A stretch of 64,000 nt of DNA, taken from Stachybotrys elegans. Lineage: Eukaryota > Ascomycota > Sordariomycetes > Hypocreales > Stachybotryaceae. The notes under the pieces are model-generated. The model did not search any database. It had not been told where the DNA came from and was given only the letters and a program-made list of their open reading frames with translations. Positions 33,004 to 45,300 of the stretch are shown here, piece after piece. Every line of letters starts with the position of its first letter. Position 1 is the first letter of the stretch. The translations under genes and the position numbers were made by a program. The stretch spans positions 124,001 to 188,000 of the forward strand of contig JAGPNK010000018.1 in NCBI GenBank assembly GCA_020746835.1, written 5' to 3'.

Positions 33004-33672
33004 GGTGTTTTGCGGGTCTTTCAAAGCCATCGAAATATTCGTCACGGTGAGCAAGTGGGTGCTTACAACCAATAGACAACTCGGTACACAGCAAAACTGT
33101 GTTATGGCAAAAATAAACCTGCACTAGACGGAAATTTTGGATTGGGATAGAGCCTTGGCGATGTACAGACCCGGACGGTGCCACGGAGTTAGGCAGTAGC
33201 TATCTACTTGACCGGAGCCCGATTTACATCTAGCGGACATCCTTTGAGAAAGTCCGCAGCACTCATCCATGGTGCGAATGGTGCAAATCAGCTCAAGCAT
33301 TAGGCGTCCCCTGTCAGCTGTTAAGTCCGCACGAACACCGTGATAACTGGGGCGACTCCTCGACTCCGCCAATCAATACCCAAGTCTCTGCCCTACCATC
33401 ATGCAACCGGCTCACAATTTGACTAAACTGCATTGAGCGACACCATCAACAGTTCGTGGATCCCTTCATTTGCAGACAGTGGTGCAATGATTGAGATGTT
33501 ACGTTTAGTATGTATTCTAGGGTAATGATGAGGTGGCAAGGAAGAATGAATATAAGTATGAGCAACCTCGAGGCTTCAACAGTTCTTTTTGTAGCGCAAC
33601 CCAGAATCTACCACATCCCTTAATCAAGGTCTGTTTCCATCCAATATCTATTCAATACCTGCAATCAACACC
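33004..33672. other. Divergent promoter region, bZIP-like gene / SDR gene
   Basis: A 669-bp spacer between two divergent genes. A TATA-like TATAAG is at 33551-33556, about 117 bp upstream of the SDR ATG. No further gene is seen. Confidence 0.5.
33551..33556 (+). promoter_or_regulatory. TATA-like element of SDR gene 1
   Basis: TATAAG lies 117 bp before the ATG at 33673 and is followed by a mixed leader. Weak but well placed. Confidence 0.35.
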
Positions 33673-34680
33673 ATGGCTTTTCACCCCGACGACCTGCCCG
33701 ACCTTTCCGGGAAGGTGTACATAGTCACAGGCGCTACCGCCGGAATGTGAGTCTTGTAATTCCCAGGCTCTCATCATCGTCTGATTAATTCTTTTAGCGG
33801 CTACCATGTGGCAGCTCGCCTTGCGCAACACAGCGCGCGCGTTTACGTGTGTGCACGATCCGAAGCCCGAGGATCGGGCGCCTTGGAAGGGATACGCGCA
33901 TTGTATCCTAGTGTCACAATGAACTTGGGTGTCCTCGTCATGGACCATACCGTGCTGAGTGATGTGGTTGCCGCCGCCAAGACATTCCTCTCCAAGGAGA
34001 CGGAGCTGCACGGTCTTGTCAATAATGCCGGCATTATGGCAACCACCTACAAGATGACCACGGATGGCTATGAGGCCCAGTGGCAGACCAACCACGTCTC
34101 CCATTGGCTCTTCACCCATACCCTTCTACCCATCATGCTGGAAACATCCAAGAAGTACCCTGCTGGTACAGTTCGAATCTCCTATGTCACATCCGGCGGC
34201 CACCTAATGGCACCAAAGGCTGGCATCGATTTTACCGATACATCTCTTTCCAACGGTAGTCCTATAGCGCGGTATGGTCAGTCAAAGCTGGCAAACATTC
34301 TGCACGCAAGCATCCTGCATCAAAAGTACGGGCCTGGGTCTCCGAGTGACAGGGTCGGGAAAGGCGTCATCTGGACGTCGTCTGTCCACCCAGGTATTGT
34401 GAAGACAGAGCTAGATGGCAGGGCTCAGGAGGCCCCCTGGTTCTTGAGGGGCGCCTCAGCGATTGCAGACATGATGGGAGGTAGATGGCCGGCCGACAAG
34501 GGAGCGTGGACATCGCTTTATTGCATTGCAAGCCCAGAGATAAAGAAGGAGGATAGCGGTGTTTACTTTGAGAGAATCGCTAAGAGGAGTAGCCCCAGCT
34601 CTAAAGGCAGGGATATGACTTTGGCGGAAGCTTTGGATGAATGGACGCAGAACGAGATGGCGCGTAAGGGGTTTCTATAA
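33673..34680 (+). CDS. Short-chain dehydrogenase/reductase (SDR), gene 1
   Basis: Two exons (33673-33746 and 33798-34680) with a 51-nt intron give 318 residues. The Rossmann cofactor motif TGATAGIG starts near residue 19 and spans the intron. NNAGIM and the catalytic YGQSK (YxxxK) follow, with the active-site serine likely in SYVTSGG. This is the retinol-dehydrogenase/WWOX-like group of classical SDRs that reduce or oxidise small carbonyl compounds with NADP(H); the substrate cannot be told. No targeting signal is seen. An SDR of the same group lies 0.45 kb downstream on the opposite strand. Confidence 0.9.
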
Positions 34681-35123
34681 GATGGCTATTAGAAACTCCC
34701 TCCGTCAGCGAGATAGGACTACGGGATCGAAATCAGGAGGGCTCCAAGTTGGAAGGAAGAGGGCTAATTTAGCATTGTATCATTAGTTTGTATGTAGGTG
34801 CAATGCGGTCTAGATATACAAAGGTACTGATCCATTAAGCCTGGTTCTCATAAGTCATATATTATCATTGCCTTCTGGGTTCGGCTGCAATTTACCCTTA
34901 TGTTCTCTGTCTCAGGCCCAAGTGAGCGTTACCTTGATGTTCATGGAGAACTGTCAAACTCGAGATATATGCTAGATTAACCGAATTTTCAAACCGCATC
35001 AAAGACAAAACATCGATTTATTGAACTTGGGAGTTATTTGGGCTTCCTGGCAAACCGTTGAGACACGCTTGCCTTGCCTTAGTTTGTTCGGATTAAGCTC
35101 CTTACACATCTTACGCCGTAACC
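34681..35123. other. Spacer between convergent SDR genes
   Basis: 443 bp containing only 3' flanks; nothing else is seen. Confidence 0.5.
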
Positions 35124-36295
35124 CTACAAAAAGGGCTTTACTTGCTCTTCACACCATTCCCAGTATTTCCGATTAAGCCCAGGGTCAACAATATCCGCGC
35201 GCGCCGGCTCCTTCTTTCCAAAAGGAGTGACTAACAATGTAAGCACAGACTCAAGAGAAATAGCTGATTTCTTACTCACCCCATTTGTCATTAGGGCCGA
35301 TGGATGGGTCGAGCCCTGCGAAAAGCTCAGTGTATGCGCCGAATTTTGGGTGATGTCCAAAAAGCATCTGTTAGAAGTGAGAATTAACGTTAGGCCGTAG
35401 CAAACTTTGTAGTGTCAGAAGGGGTATTTGAGTCACTCACTACCGAAAGCTTTTGAGCACTGCCGAAATTCTTTCCAATTGGAGTCTTGAGAAGACCAGG
35501 ATTCAGAGACTGTATCACGTAGCATTAGCAATGCTATACGCAAAGAAAGACCCATGAAGTACATACCACACTGACAACGCCAGAATCCGGATATCGCCTC
35601 TGAAACTCAGCCGCGTGCATGAGATTCCCAGATTTTGACCGGTTGTATTTGGTCATATTGTCTTCTGGTATATGATAGTCCATATTTTCAAAATTGACGC
35701 AGGGGTTGGGCACAAAATCGGCTGACATAGAGGACACCCATACCACACGGACAGTATTGCGTGCGGTGGTTTTAGCTGTCTCCAATATCAAGGGGGTCAG
35801 GAGTTTGACAAAGAGAAAGTGGGCAATTGAGTTGACACCAAGCTGTAGCTCATAGCCCTGGACTGTCTTGGATCCCTCAGGTGGTAGCATGACTCCAGCA
35901 TTGTTCCAGAGGACATCAAGGCGGGTCTCTTGGGAGAGAAATTGATTGGCGGCTTCCTTAATGGTAGATAAATCATCTAGGACAAGGCGAAGAAAAAGGA
36001 GCTGCCCCTGCGACCTGGGATAAGACGCTTTAATGTCCGCAATTGCTTCATCAGCTCTTTCCTTAGAGCGAGTCGCAATATAAACACGGGCATTATGCTG
36101 GTAGAGAATCTTGACGAGCTCCTTCCCAATGCCAGAGTTTCCGCCCGTAACAATGAAAACCTAGGTAGATATGCTTAGCTAAAATGCATTAATGGCTAAA
36201 GGAAGTCGGCTCACCTTGCCTCTTTGATCAGGGAGGTTTTCCTCTGTCAGAGTGGCCTTGTTTGGGAAGAATGTACTTCGACGGAATTCCGGCAT
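35124..36295 (-). CDS. Short-chain dehydrogenase/reductase (SDR), gene 2
   Basis: Five exons (36295-36215, 36160-35567, 35509-35441, 35367-35280, 35230-35124), introns 54, 57, 73 and 49 nt, 312 residues. Motifs: TGGNSGIG cofactor site, WNNAGVM, VSSMS serine strand and catalytic YNRSK. After the active site come NPGLLKTPIG and a C-terminal WCEEQVKPFL, as in fungal light-induced/retinol-dehydrogenase-like SDRs. Exon 3 has two possible donors three bases apart (35443/35440) that add or drop one valine. Substrate unknown. It differs clearly from SDR gene 1, including in intron number, so this is not a simple tandem copy. Confidence 0.88.
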
Positions 36296-37419
36296 GGTCA
36301 GACGACGGAGCAGAAGGCGATTGTTGTGGCTCTATAGACTGTTGCAGATGAATGATGAGGAGAGGGAGGCGATGAAATCTACGTAGTGGGCTCAACCTGA
36401 ATAAATAGTGCTTCACAGAGTAGTCTCAAGGGTATTGTGCCGCCTGCGATGCATGGAACCAGCCAATATCGGCTCTTCGATCGTTTCCCCTTTTAGGTTG
36501 TTGCTCTGGCGGAGATAGGTGGATTTGCCGGGCATTATGCGGGTAGGCGGGGCCGAATAACTTGTTGCTAGGATATCGTTTGTTGAAACCTACTTCCTTA
36601 AACGGCAACTGTATTTCATAGCGTTGGTCGACAACATCAAATCATCCATTCATAGCATTTAAGGCCACAATGCGCACAATATGATCCCAGAAAATGCACA
36701 CTGCTTCTAATTACGCTGTTAGCCATCAGAATGACACATAGTGATGTGTATGTCAATCTCTGAGGTTTCGGACCTCAGCCTTGTTATTAATTACCCTGTG
36801 CCGATCTGTGTAAGCTCCTCAAAGATGATGCCCTGGGTCCATGCTACGAGTGCACTGGATGAGTGGTAGGTATCCATGGCTATGACTGCCGGGGGGACGA
36901 CACTGTGTATCAGGATGCCGTGTTGGCCCACAACCTATGTAAGCTCAGCTTCCTTGGTGCAAATACTGACAGATCTTTGGGTTGACTCATCTGACAATTT
37001 CCCAAGCTACGGAAAATAGCCTAACCAAGACTGCCTGCGGATTCTCGGAAATTCCCGCTGCAATACTGTCATCCGTGCTTCCCCAGGACGTGTACACATT
37101 CCAGGGCAAGTTGCAGTACCCTCACTTGCTAATATTTTATTGTCCTTTACCTGCTCCCATATTGCTTCCAGCATAAGCAGCGGAAGACCAAGTCTCGCGC
37201 TCATTGCCCTCCCCGCGATCCTTAGTCAATTCCTCCGGCCCTTGTTCGCGACCAGTGAATCTACGACCTGGGTGACGCATGCAGTTGCGAGTTTGGTGAC
37301 CGTGGTCAAGAAAACGTCATTGATAACCATTTGACTGATGTTCTGGCTTCAATACAAACAAAGACCATTACACAAATACATCTTTTGTATACATAGACAT
37401 ACACATTGTTTGTCCCTAG
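36296..37419. other. 1.1 kb region between SDR gene 2 and the GMC gene
   Basis: Apart from the low-confidence locus at 36791-37330 there is no supported feature. Confidence 0.4.
36791..37330 (-). CDS. Possible unrecognised spliced gene
   Basis: Several minus-strand stretches read like protein and can be joined with small introns. They are an opening MVINDVFLTTVTKLATACV (from 37330), a middle part containing YCNLPWNVYTSWGSTDDS and VRLFSVAWEI, and a last exon 36934-36791 of 48 codons containing VVPPAVIAMD and ALVAWTQGIIFEEL, with a stop at 36791. The last junction is a 61-nt intron with a GTCAGA donor and CATAG acceptor. The two upstream introns would be only 30-44 nt with non-ideal acceptors, so the model may be wrong or the gene decayed. 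No family is recognised. It lies 90 bp beyond the 3' end of the GMC gene. Confidence 0.3.
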
Positions 37420-39610
37420 TTAAACCCAGTCTTCCTTGATCATATCGGCAGCCTAGAGTATGTTAGCAGATCAAATTTGGTGACTGACTAGTTATGTTAC
37501 CTTCTCTGCAACCGCATAAACTGTTGCCATGGTGTGAGCAGCAGGGAGAAGCGGCATGATGCTCGCATCGACAACTCGCAACCCTTGAACTCCGTAAACG
37601 CGAAGCCTTTCGTCAACGACACCGCCGTCTTCTCGGGCGCCCATCTTACAACTTCCAGACGGATGGAGAAGAGATTCAGCACGTGATCGAAGAAAGCGTT
37701 CGAGCTGGTTGGTGCTTGTAACCTCTGCACCAGGCTCCAGCTCGACTATCCCAAGATCGCGGATAGCAGAAGTATCTGCCACTTTTCGAAGGAACCGCAT
37801 GCCTTCCACCATGATGGAAACATCCAGGGGGTTTCGAAGGAATGCTGAATCGATCTGTAGACTGTCAAAGACGCTGCTAGAGACAGCCTTGACAGATCCT
37901 CGCGAGTAGGGGTGCTGTAGGCCAACCGCCATCAAGCCGTCCACCCATATGACTTCCAGAATGCCGGAATTATTGCTAAGCAGTCTTTCATTGAGTATCT
38001 CGACTTGCTTTCTGTAGCCTTGAATGACTTCGCGAGGGGAATCCCATGGGATGAATCGAGTGCTGTCTTGCGTAACGGCCGTGGCATGGATTTCGGAGCT
38101 AATGTTGCTATACATAGGTAAGGGCAAAAATGCGCAGAATTCAGCAATAGGGTTAGTAAGTGGCCCTCTACTTTCTTTCAGGTATTGCTCCATCGCCTCA
38201 GCAGCAAAGGTAACATTGGTGAGTAGATCGACATAACTTGGTCGCACATTGGCTTGTAACCCGTGTTAGTCTATGAGCGGAAACAAGAACTCCCAAAGGC
38301 AGTGAATGTTTAACTTACTCGAATAAGGAAGTCTCACTAAAACGTGATCTTGAAAGTTGTGACCAACAGCAGGAAGGTTAACAACAGTGTTCACGGCGAT
38401 GCTGGACAAGTGAGCAGGGTCTCCGATTCCGGAAACCTGCAAAATCTGAGGGCTATGAACTGCTCCAGCAGCGAGGATAGCTTCTCTGTTCACACCCACA
38501 GTCTGTCGAGCAGCATTGCGGGATGGTGCGAACTACGAGATGTTAGCATATAAGGACTCGACAACTGGGCTCGTTATACCTCAACTCCGGTAACCTTTAT
38601 CGTTCCTCCACTGGTCTCGGTCAGAACCCGAGTAACTTGGTGGCCAGCTATAACGTGGAAGTTACTGCGGTCCTTGGCAGTATCATAAAAGGCCTCCTTT
38701 GCAGAGTGTCTTCTAAACGTAACAGGGTCTAAAGCATGAGGAAAATAGTAACCACCAATGGCGTCACCAGTAGCATGGTCGAAAGGAATGGGTATGCCAA
38801 GTTCTCGTATCGCTTGGACAAAATTGGCTTTCTGCGTTAGTGATCGCCTCAAAAGTCACCTAATCGTTTGGAAGAAGTTACCAATGGTTGGCCAGAAGAA
38901 CGGCGCGAAGGTGGAGTGGACATAGCCTGAGAACCCGCGAGCTTCAGGAGTGTAGGTGATGTTATACTCGTCCCTGATTTCGTCGATGGCTGGTGTGAAT
39001 CTCTCGTTCTAAGAATGTAAGCTGCATGAAGTAGTCAATATCGGTTTTGCGTACCTTCTTGAAATAATCGAACAGAGAGCTCCAACTCCAGCCTTGGTTG
39101 CCAAGCTCTGCCCAGCGGTCATAGTCCGATTGAGACCCGCGGTCGTATACCATTTGGTTGAGTTTCGTGGATCCTCCAACTACCTTTCCAAGAGGAATTG
39201 GGATCGCCCGTCCAGCAACGCCTTCGTTGTGGGCGTAGGTACGATTCCAGTCATATTTAGTGCCCACAGTCGTGCCGGCCAGAGCAGGAATGGTGATGAA
39301 ATCTTCATTATCATCACTAAATAGTCAGTAAGATGATGAAAAGGTGTTCGATGTCACTTACATTTCACCAGCTTCGATGACTAGAACAGTAGTTCCTACA
39401 ATGCATCATTAGTTGGTGTCTGAAAGTTCGAAGGAATATAATCTGACGAGAGTCTTCAGAAAGCCGATTCGCGACAGTCAAGCCGGAATTGCCTCCTCCA
39501 ATGACAACATAGTCGTACGAGGATAAGGCATTCTCAAAGTTGCTGGTTCGCAAAGCAGCTGTCCCAATGGGGTAGATCGCCAGAACGGCGGACGTTAAGG
39601 AGAAGAGCAT
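37420..39610 (-). CDS. Secreted GMC oxidoreductase, gene 1
   Basis: Nine exons with eight introns of 45-66 nt (exons 39610-39448, 39395-39362, 39316-39055, 39008-38882, 38827-38580, 38532-38319, 38252-37501, 37452-37420; eight coding blocks, phases 1,2,0,1,0,1,0) give 610 residues; the count of introns is seven. A signal peptide is followed by the FAD dinucleotide motif VIGGGNSG (about 36-43). The GMC signature GKVVGGSTKLNQMVYDRG comes next. The C-terminal active site has HPSGSCKMG (His about 546) and PAAHTM (His about 589). Glucose-methanol-choline family enzymes oxidise alcohols, sugars or choline and pass electrons to oxygen or quinones; the substrate is unknown. One donor is GTCAGA and one acceptor AAAG, so splicing there deserves RNA support. 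Confidence 0.86.
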
Positions 39611-41173
39611 GATAAAGAAGGACTGCGATGACACGAACAGTTTATGAGGGTCAGACACAAACGAAAAGAGATGCACTTCGTGTTAGTGACTACCTTGAAA
39701 CTGTATACAAGATGAGGCTTCTTTTATATATATCGGCCGATACAGTTTAGGCAATCACCGGTACCCCATGCACATTCGCATACTTGTACAGGAGCAGTTA
39801 GCTAACTCAATTTATTGAGTCCCGTAATCTTACGGCTTACATTTCCAGGCCTTGGCCATGGTCCTGACAAATATACCATTGCCCATTGACCCTTGTACGA
39901 ATGAACCAAAGAATCTGACTGGTTCAGTTCAAAATATCGCACAACATGTCAGCTTATTTTCTAATCTCAAGCATGCTTCCATTACTTTATGATTACTGAA
40001 TGCGAGGCACCGACATGGTAATAAAAAGCGCGTCATCTAGAAGGGCCGAAAACCTACCGGGTGTGTGGCCAGTACATAATGCAAGTCTCAATTCTGTTTT
40101 CTCCCACTACGTTTCGGTTGACTACGTTGAGCACTAGCATGGATATGTTCTGTTAGTAGACCTGCGTTATTTTGGGGGTATATTACTTAGACACGCAATA
40201 GCCAGTCTTAGCCGAGGAGGTGAGGAAGACGAAAATTACCTATGACGTTGGGGTCGCTCTTTGGGCTGCAGCTTTGATGGCTAGGCACGACCAGACATCA
40301 TTCAATGAACGTTCATAAAGTGGAACCATCTCAGCTTCGTATCACGGGGCAAAGTATGGGTGGCCATGTTTGTGATACTAGGTAGAAGCTTAGAAAGCTT
40401 CTCGCTGACCTGGGTGTTGCTCTTACTGAGCCACTAACCTGGAACATACACACGACCTCGATATTCACATAGCCTACATGACTCTCCATCACTTGTCTCT
40501 TTACTACATAGAGAGACATCTATTACCTTCTAGTCGGAGTTCTTTTCCCTCGTCCTCAGGGCTCTGTCCATCAAACCAAAAGCGTGACCACAGAACGAAC
40601 TTACCGGATTCACCCCCAGGTCAACGTTCAGGGCAAGGTAACTAATGAACAGCTTTACGCTAATATATACACGTGGATGTGCCCAAGGACATTATTTTGA
40701 TGGGTCCAGGAAACCTCGGCCACAGGCCCCATTGAGAGCCCATGTTGTATTCCTGGATATAAAAGAACCAGTACGAGGCCCAAGGCCGTGTCTGTTTATC
40801 AACATGGCGATGGCACACTTTGGTACCGGCCTGAAACTCACTTTGAAAGTCCTAGACCTCTGATCGAATTTGAAAAGAGGACTGGAACGCATCGTTTTCA
40901 AATGATTGCTGAGTAGGATGGAGAGCAACTACCGGTTGCTTGGCAGAGCATGTCTCAAGTGGCACGTGGTGCACTAGAGAATCATGAGTTTGAGGGCTCC
41001 AAGGGTTTATGCTCACTATAGTCGCAGACATAACGCCTTGTTTAATATAGTTTGAACATATATAGAGCTTAGCCTGGTAGGTAGAGGATAAAACGAAGCT
41101 TTGTTTCTTGGCTCACCCAAGAGAATAGTACTGACATATCTAACATGCGTCCAAACCATACTAGAGGTACAAG
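39611..41173. other. 1.6 kb intergenic stretch
   Basis: It contains the promoter of GMC gene 1 on the left. The rest has only short overlapping ORFs and no domain, and I see no gene. Confidence 0.5.
39722..39733 (-). promoter_or_regulatory. TATA box of GMC gene 1
   Basis: On the minus strand the sequence reads ATATATATAAAA, 112-123 bp upstream of the ATG at 39610. Directly upstream (39731-39742) is the perfect palindrome TATCGGCCGATA, whose everted CGG/CCG core resembles binding sites of zinc-cluster regulators. Confidence 0.55.
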
Positions 41174-44100
41174 TCAACCGTCCTTATTATCAGTGTGCTG
41201 CGGGATAGAGCTAGAAGAGTTTTGCTTCGAGGAATGGGTATCGGCCATTATTCTCAGGTGTTTCCAACTTCCTGGATCAGCCGCTGTCTGAATTACACAA
41301 TGTAGCAGCTGACGAATAGTGGTAACACTGCGACCATGCTTCGAAGCCAGGGCTTGTCTTTCCGTGCTGGGGCATTTCGCATCGATGTCTGCTCCTGCCA
41401 TGATGAGCAGCCCGGAAATGGCAATGTTCTCTGCTTTTATGGCATGGAGTAACGGAGTGCATCCATTATAATCTTCCACATTCACCTGGCATCCCGCTTT
41501 GATAAGCAATCGGGCTGTAGGCAAATCGCTGTTGAGGCAGGCTGAATGTAGCAGCGACCGGCCAAATTTATCGCGAGCGTCAGGGTTTCCTCCTCGCTCC
41601 AACAGTTCTTCAACCATCAAAGTTTCTCGCGCGTTCACTGCCAAAAACAGTAGATTGAACACAGTGGGAAAAGGCCGCTGTATTTTCTCGCTTATGAGCG
41701 CATCGATAAGTTTTGTGCGGATGGGGTCGGTGATTTCGATCGCTGCCTTAAGAGCTGCGACGCAATCTCCTAGCACGAGGCAAGGCGCATTGTCATACAC
41801 CCATCGGATCGAACCTGGACATTTGGATTTGACAGCCAAGATGAGAATCGCCCTGTCAAAGGCTGGTTCAGTACTAACAGCCCAGGTTTCACCGTCAATT
41901 ACCAATTTGTCGCGCGATCCCAAGCTCTCGCGGACCGCTTGCAGTAGTGCTGTGTGTCGCAGGCGTAAAACGTGCGAACCAACACCAGTCATATCATATT
42001 GATAATCGCTACCTTCATCCTCCCAAGGTCTTATTGCCTTTGGAAGACGAGTCGGGGAAGCAACTATGTCTCGTAGCAGGTGGAATGTTATCGAGCTTTT
42101 TGCGTCGAAATTTATGGTATGATGCAACCAGTTGATTGCTGCATAACTCAAGAATGGATGCGCAAGCTCCATTGGTTTCCTGGCTTTGGTCGTGGGTAGG
42201 AGAGACTTCAGATACTTGTCCGCCGTCTCCCCATTTCGAGAAGACTGTTCTTGACTTGCCCGATGGGACGAAGGTTTTGGCATGAGCCACTTCCATCTTT
42301 TCGCTCGTGGACCCAGGACAGTATGGGCAATGTCTGCCGGCTCAAATTCCACCATTGGTTTTGTAGCCTTGACAAGAGCTGTTTGGAAATCGCTGAAGTT
42401 CAAGTATGTTAAACAGATCTCGCCCAGGTAATGATCTGCATCATCAAGGCTTTGGTGAAAGCCCTGATGCTCTGGTGCACAATCCGTATCGAGGAAGAAC
42501 TGCCGCACCGCACTGTGTACGAACCGGACGGACTTCGTTTCCTCCTCCAACTGGACCAAGTTTTCGAACCATGAAGCGATACAGTCAATGCTATTGAGGT
42601 AGCGCTCTGGTATAGTGTATGGCTGTTCTATGACGATGCCAGCAACCTCCTCGAGTTGATCTAGCATTAAAGGCCTCCGGGCCGCCAAGAGCCATGGCAG
42701 AAGCTGCTGAACCACCTTACCATTCCTTCTCATGATGATACGATTGACAGCCCGAGCAAAGGCTTCTGCAAGACCTTTTGGGAGATTGTGGAGTGCTCTG
42801 CGGATGTCGTCGTCGGATCGTTGATAGCAGAGTTCGTCGAGCTGGAGCACTACCCAGAGGAACCTATTCATATTCACAGTTAGAATAATCTCAACACCAG
42901 ACAATGAAATACCTACATTCCATCCGCTTGCCGAGAAAGGACCTCTTTGATCTCCACAACAAGCGCCTCATCCCTGACAACCAATTCCTCGAGTTCGAAT
43001 TTCGCAGAAACAGCGCTATTGACGTACGCGGAAATGTCCGACTCCAGTGCAGTACTGTTGATGGATATATAGGAATAGTTATAGGATGATTTGTAGAACG
43101 TCTTCGTGATATCTTCCCCTACCATTTCACGGCCGGCCAGGAACACTTTGATATGCTCACTGCTCATTGTTAGGCCATGAAGACCTTTGATGACTTGCCG
43201 GCGATCCGAAACCTCGCATTCGTCCAGACCATCAACAACGATGTAGACATTTCGGAATTGCTTGGCTCTCTCAAGGATACACCTATCTATTGTATCACTT
43301 TGATTTTCGGCCGAGGAGCCTATCGAGGCCAAGGAGCCTATCGAGGCCAATGTCTCCTCCAAGTCGTCGTCGAGGCTGGAAACATCGAACATTTGTCGTA
43401 GAAGGCAGCGAAATAATGTTCCAGCTGACAGGGAAGCCTGGTCGTCGAACCTGCAGAAAAAGAAGGCAATGAAAATATTCTTCTTCTGGAATCTAACCAA
43501 CAAATGGTCGATGACTGCAGTTGCAAGAATTGTCTTTCCAGCACCGATCTTCCCAGATAGCCATAGAAACCGGTCTGAGTGTGCATGCATCCATTTGGTA
43601 AACTCCGGAGTCTTGGCTAGCCAGTCTCCAGTGCCTGGATGCCTCGTCCGCCGACCTTGTTTGAGTGGCGTCAGGTAATCGTGACTTGAGAGCTGATCCA
43701 GAACGATTTGCTTCCGTTGGCGGGCGTGATATTGGCTTCGTTGAATCTGTCGCGTGTTGAACTCGTGGAGCCTCGCGTCCGTACGACCAAGGAACTGTTT
43801 GAGGCTTTTACGTTGTTGTGATGCGGCTTCTCGTTCGGCCCTCTGCAGCTCTTGATCTTGCACATCGGCGCGGGCCCTGGCAAGTTGGATCTCAGCATCG
43901 ACTTTGCTGCTGCAGACCTGGATATCTGCCTTATCCGCCTTGAATTCTTGCTCAAAGGACTGGAAAACTCCCCGCATAAATGTCCTTGGCCCTGGGGAAA
44001 TCTTATCAGTATTTGGTCAAAGGCTTGAATCCAAATACTCACACGATCGTCGAGACGCTTCTACAATATGCTTACAACAACGAACGATGGATGCGTGAAG

Positions 44101-44583
44101 ATCGCAGAGAGATTTTTGCAGACGGGTTGACCCCGGATACAGCGCATGATATTCGGAGAATCGAGGCAAGACATCGTTCAACCCCAGGAAGAACTCGGAG
44201 AGAGCCTCGAAAAAAGATGAAATATTAATGGCAACAAGAATGGTGACTTTGACACTTCCCCAAACAAGCGCCGCGAGGTCTGGATTCGAGGAGACAAAGG
44301 TATCGACGACTGTGGTGAAATCCTGCACCATTTGCAGCATCCGGTATAATCTGCTGGCAATACTGCGTCCTTTCCTGTTACGATTCATTGAGTCGAGGGT
44401 GGCAGTGAAGGTCAGAACGGAATCTGCGTCCTTTTCCTTCTTGATGGACCCAAAGGCGTGGCGTTCCTGCTCTGACAAGACAGCCTGGAACTCTGCCACC
44501 GCCAGCTGAAGAGCGTCACTGAGTGCGGGGGCTCTGGATCCTTGGATCAGCATCTGAGATGCTGTCGTCGTCATGTCGACCAT
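41174..44583 (-). CDS. NLR-like STAND protein: DUF7708-type N-terminus, NACHT, ankyrin repeats
   Basis: Three exons (44583-44043, 43991-42917, 42863-41174), introns 51 and 53 nt, 1101 residues. The N-terminal helical region (about 1-185) is of the DUF7708 type found at the front of many fungal NACHT proteins. The NACHT ATPase has Walker A GKIGAGKT (about 327-334) and Walker B VYIVVDGLDE (Asp about 434). After a winged-helix-like middle (FLWVVLQLDEL, LPKGLAEAF, RFVHSAVRQFFLD) come ankyrin repeats near the C-terminus (GRSLLHSACLNSDLPTARLL, NGCTPLLHAIKAENIAIS). Such proteins act as intracellular non-self sensors; the trigger is unknown. All frames are intact. Confidence 0.9.
43315..43350. repeat. 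Perfect 18-bp tandem duplication in the NACHT gene
   Basis: GGAGCCTATCGAGGCCAA occurs twice back to back (43315-43332, 43333-43350). On the coding strand it adds six residues, giving LASIGSLASIGS near residues 395-407, between Walker A and Walker B. It keeps the frame and looks recent. Confidence 0.9.
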
Positions 44584-45300
44584 GAAGGCACAAAATGGTC
44601 AAGTACAGTGAGGAGTTTTATCAAGGTACCTGCACTTGTACTTGCAGTGGGCGGTCCCTAAGAAGAGAAAACGATTATGAGCAAATCTCGTAGATGAAGG
44701 AGATCAGGCTGTGCTTTGTACTTTGTGGGGTTGCAGAGGGGCGTCCGGCTGTATGTAAGCTGAAGATTATTTATTGCGCCTCGCCCAAGGCGTTCTTCAG
44801 AATACTCCAAGGCCAATCACGGGACGTATAACCACTCCAACCCCTCTCCCTCCTGTCAGGAAGCCCCACGTACACATCCAGAGAACCAAATTTACTGTGA
44901 CTGCCGCGGCAATTCCCCCCAAGGCCCGGCTGCTCTGCTAATCGTGATAAGGGCTCCATGTCCATCATCTTTACTCCTTGCCGCTGGCTTGCCAACGTCA
45001 CCGGCCGCAACGCTGGGGTCCCCATTGTCCAGGTTTGATGCAAATTCAATCTGGTTGAAGGTAGGAACTGTAATCTTTGATTCCGCCAGCGCCTCTTTTC
45101 CCTGCCGGTCAAGATGCAAGCGATACAAAACAGCGGCCAGGAGAGACAACCACAGCCTTAGTACATGCTATAGCTGCTGAAACTTAGTCTAATCTTGTAA
45201 ATGCATACAAGGGTGGCTCTTGGTTCAACCCTATCCCATCACACTGTGACACCCACTCCGGATGAGCGGCAAAATATTCTCTGCAATACGTTCCATCAAC
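44584..45300. other. Spacer between the NACHT and Hsp70-like genes
   Basis: 717 bp containing the NACHT promoter. A minus-strand stretch (about 45177-44892) is open for 90 codons behind an AG acceptor and begins with a hydrophobic segment (WLSLLAAVLYRL), but it has no ATG and no partner exon I can prove. It might be a missed 3' exon or a relic. Confidence 0.4.
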
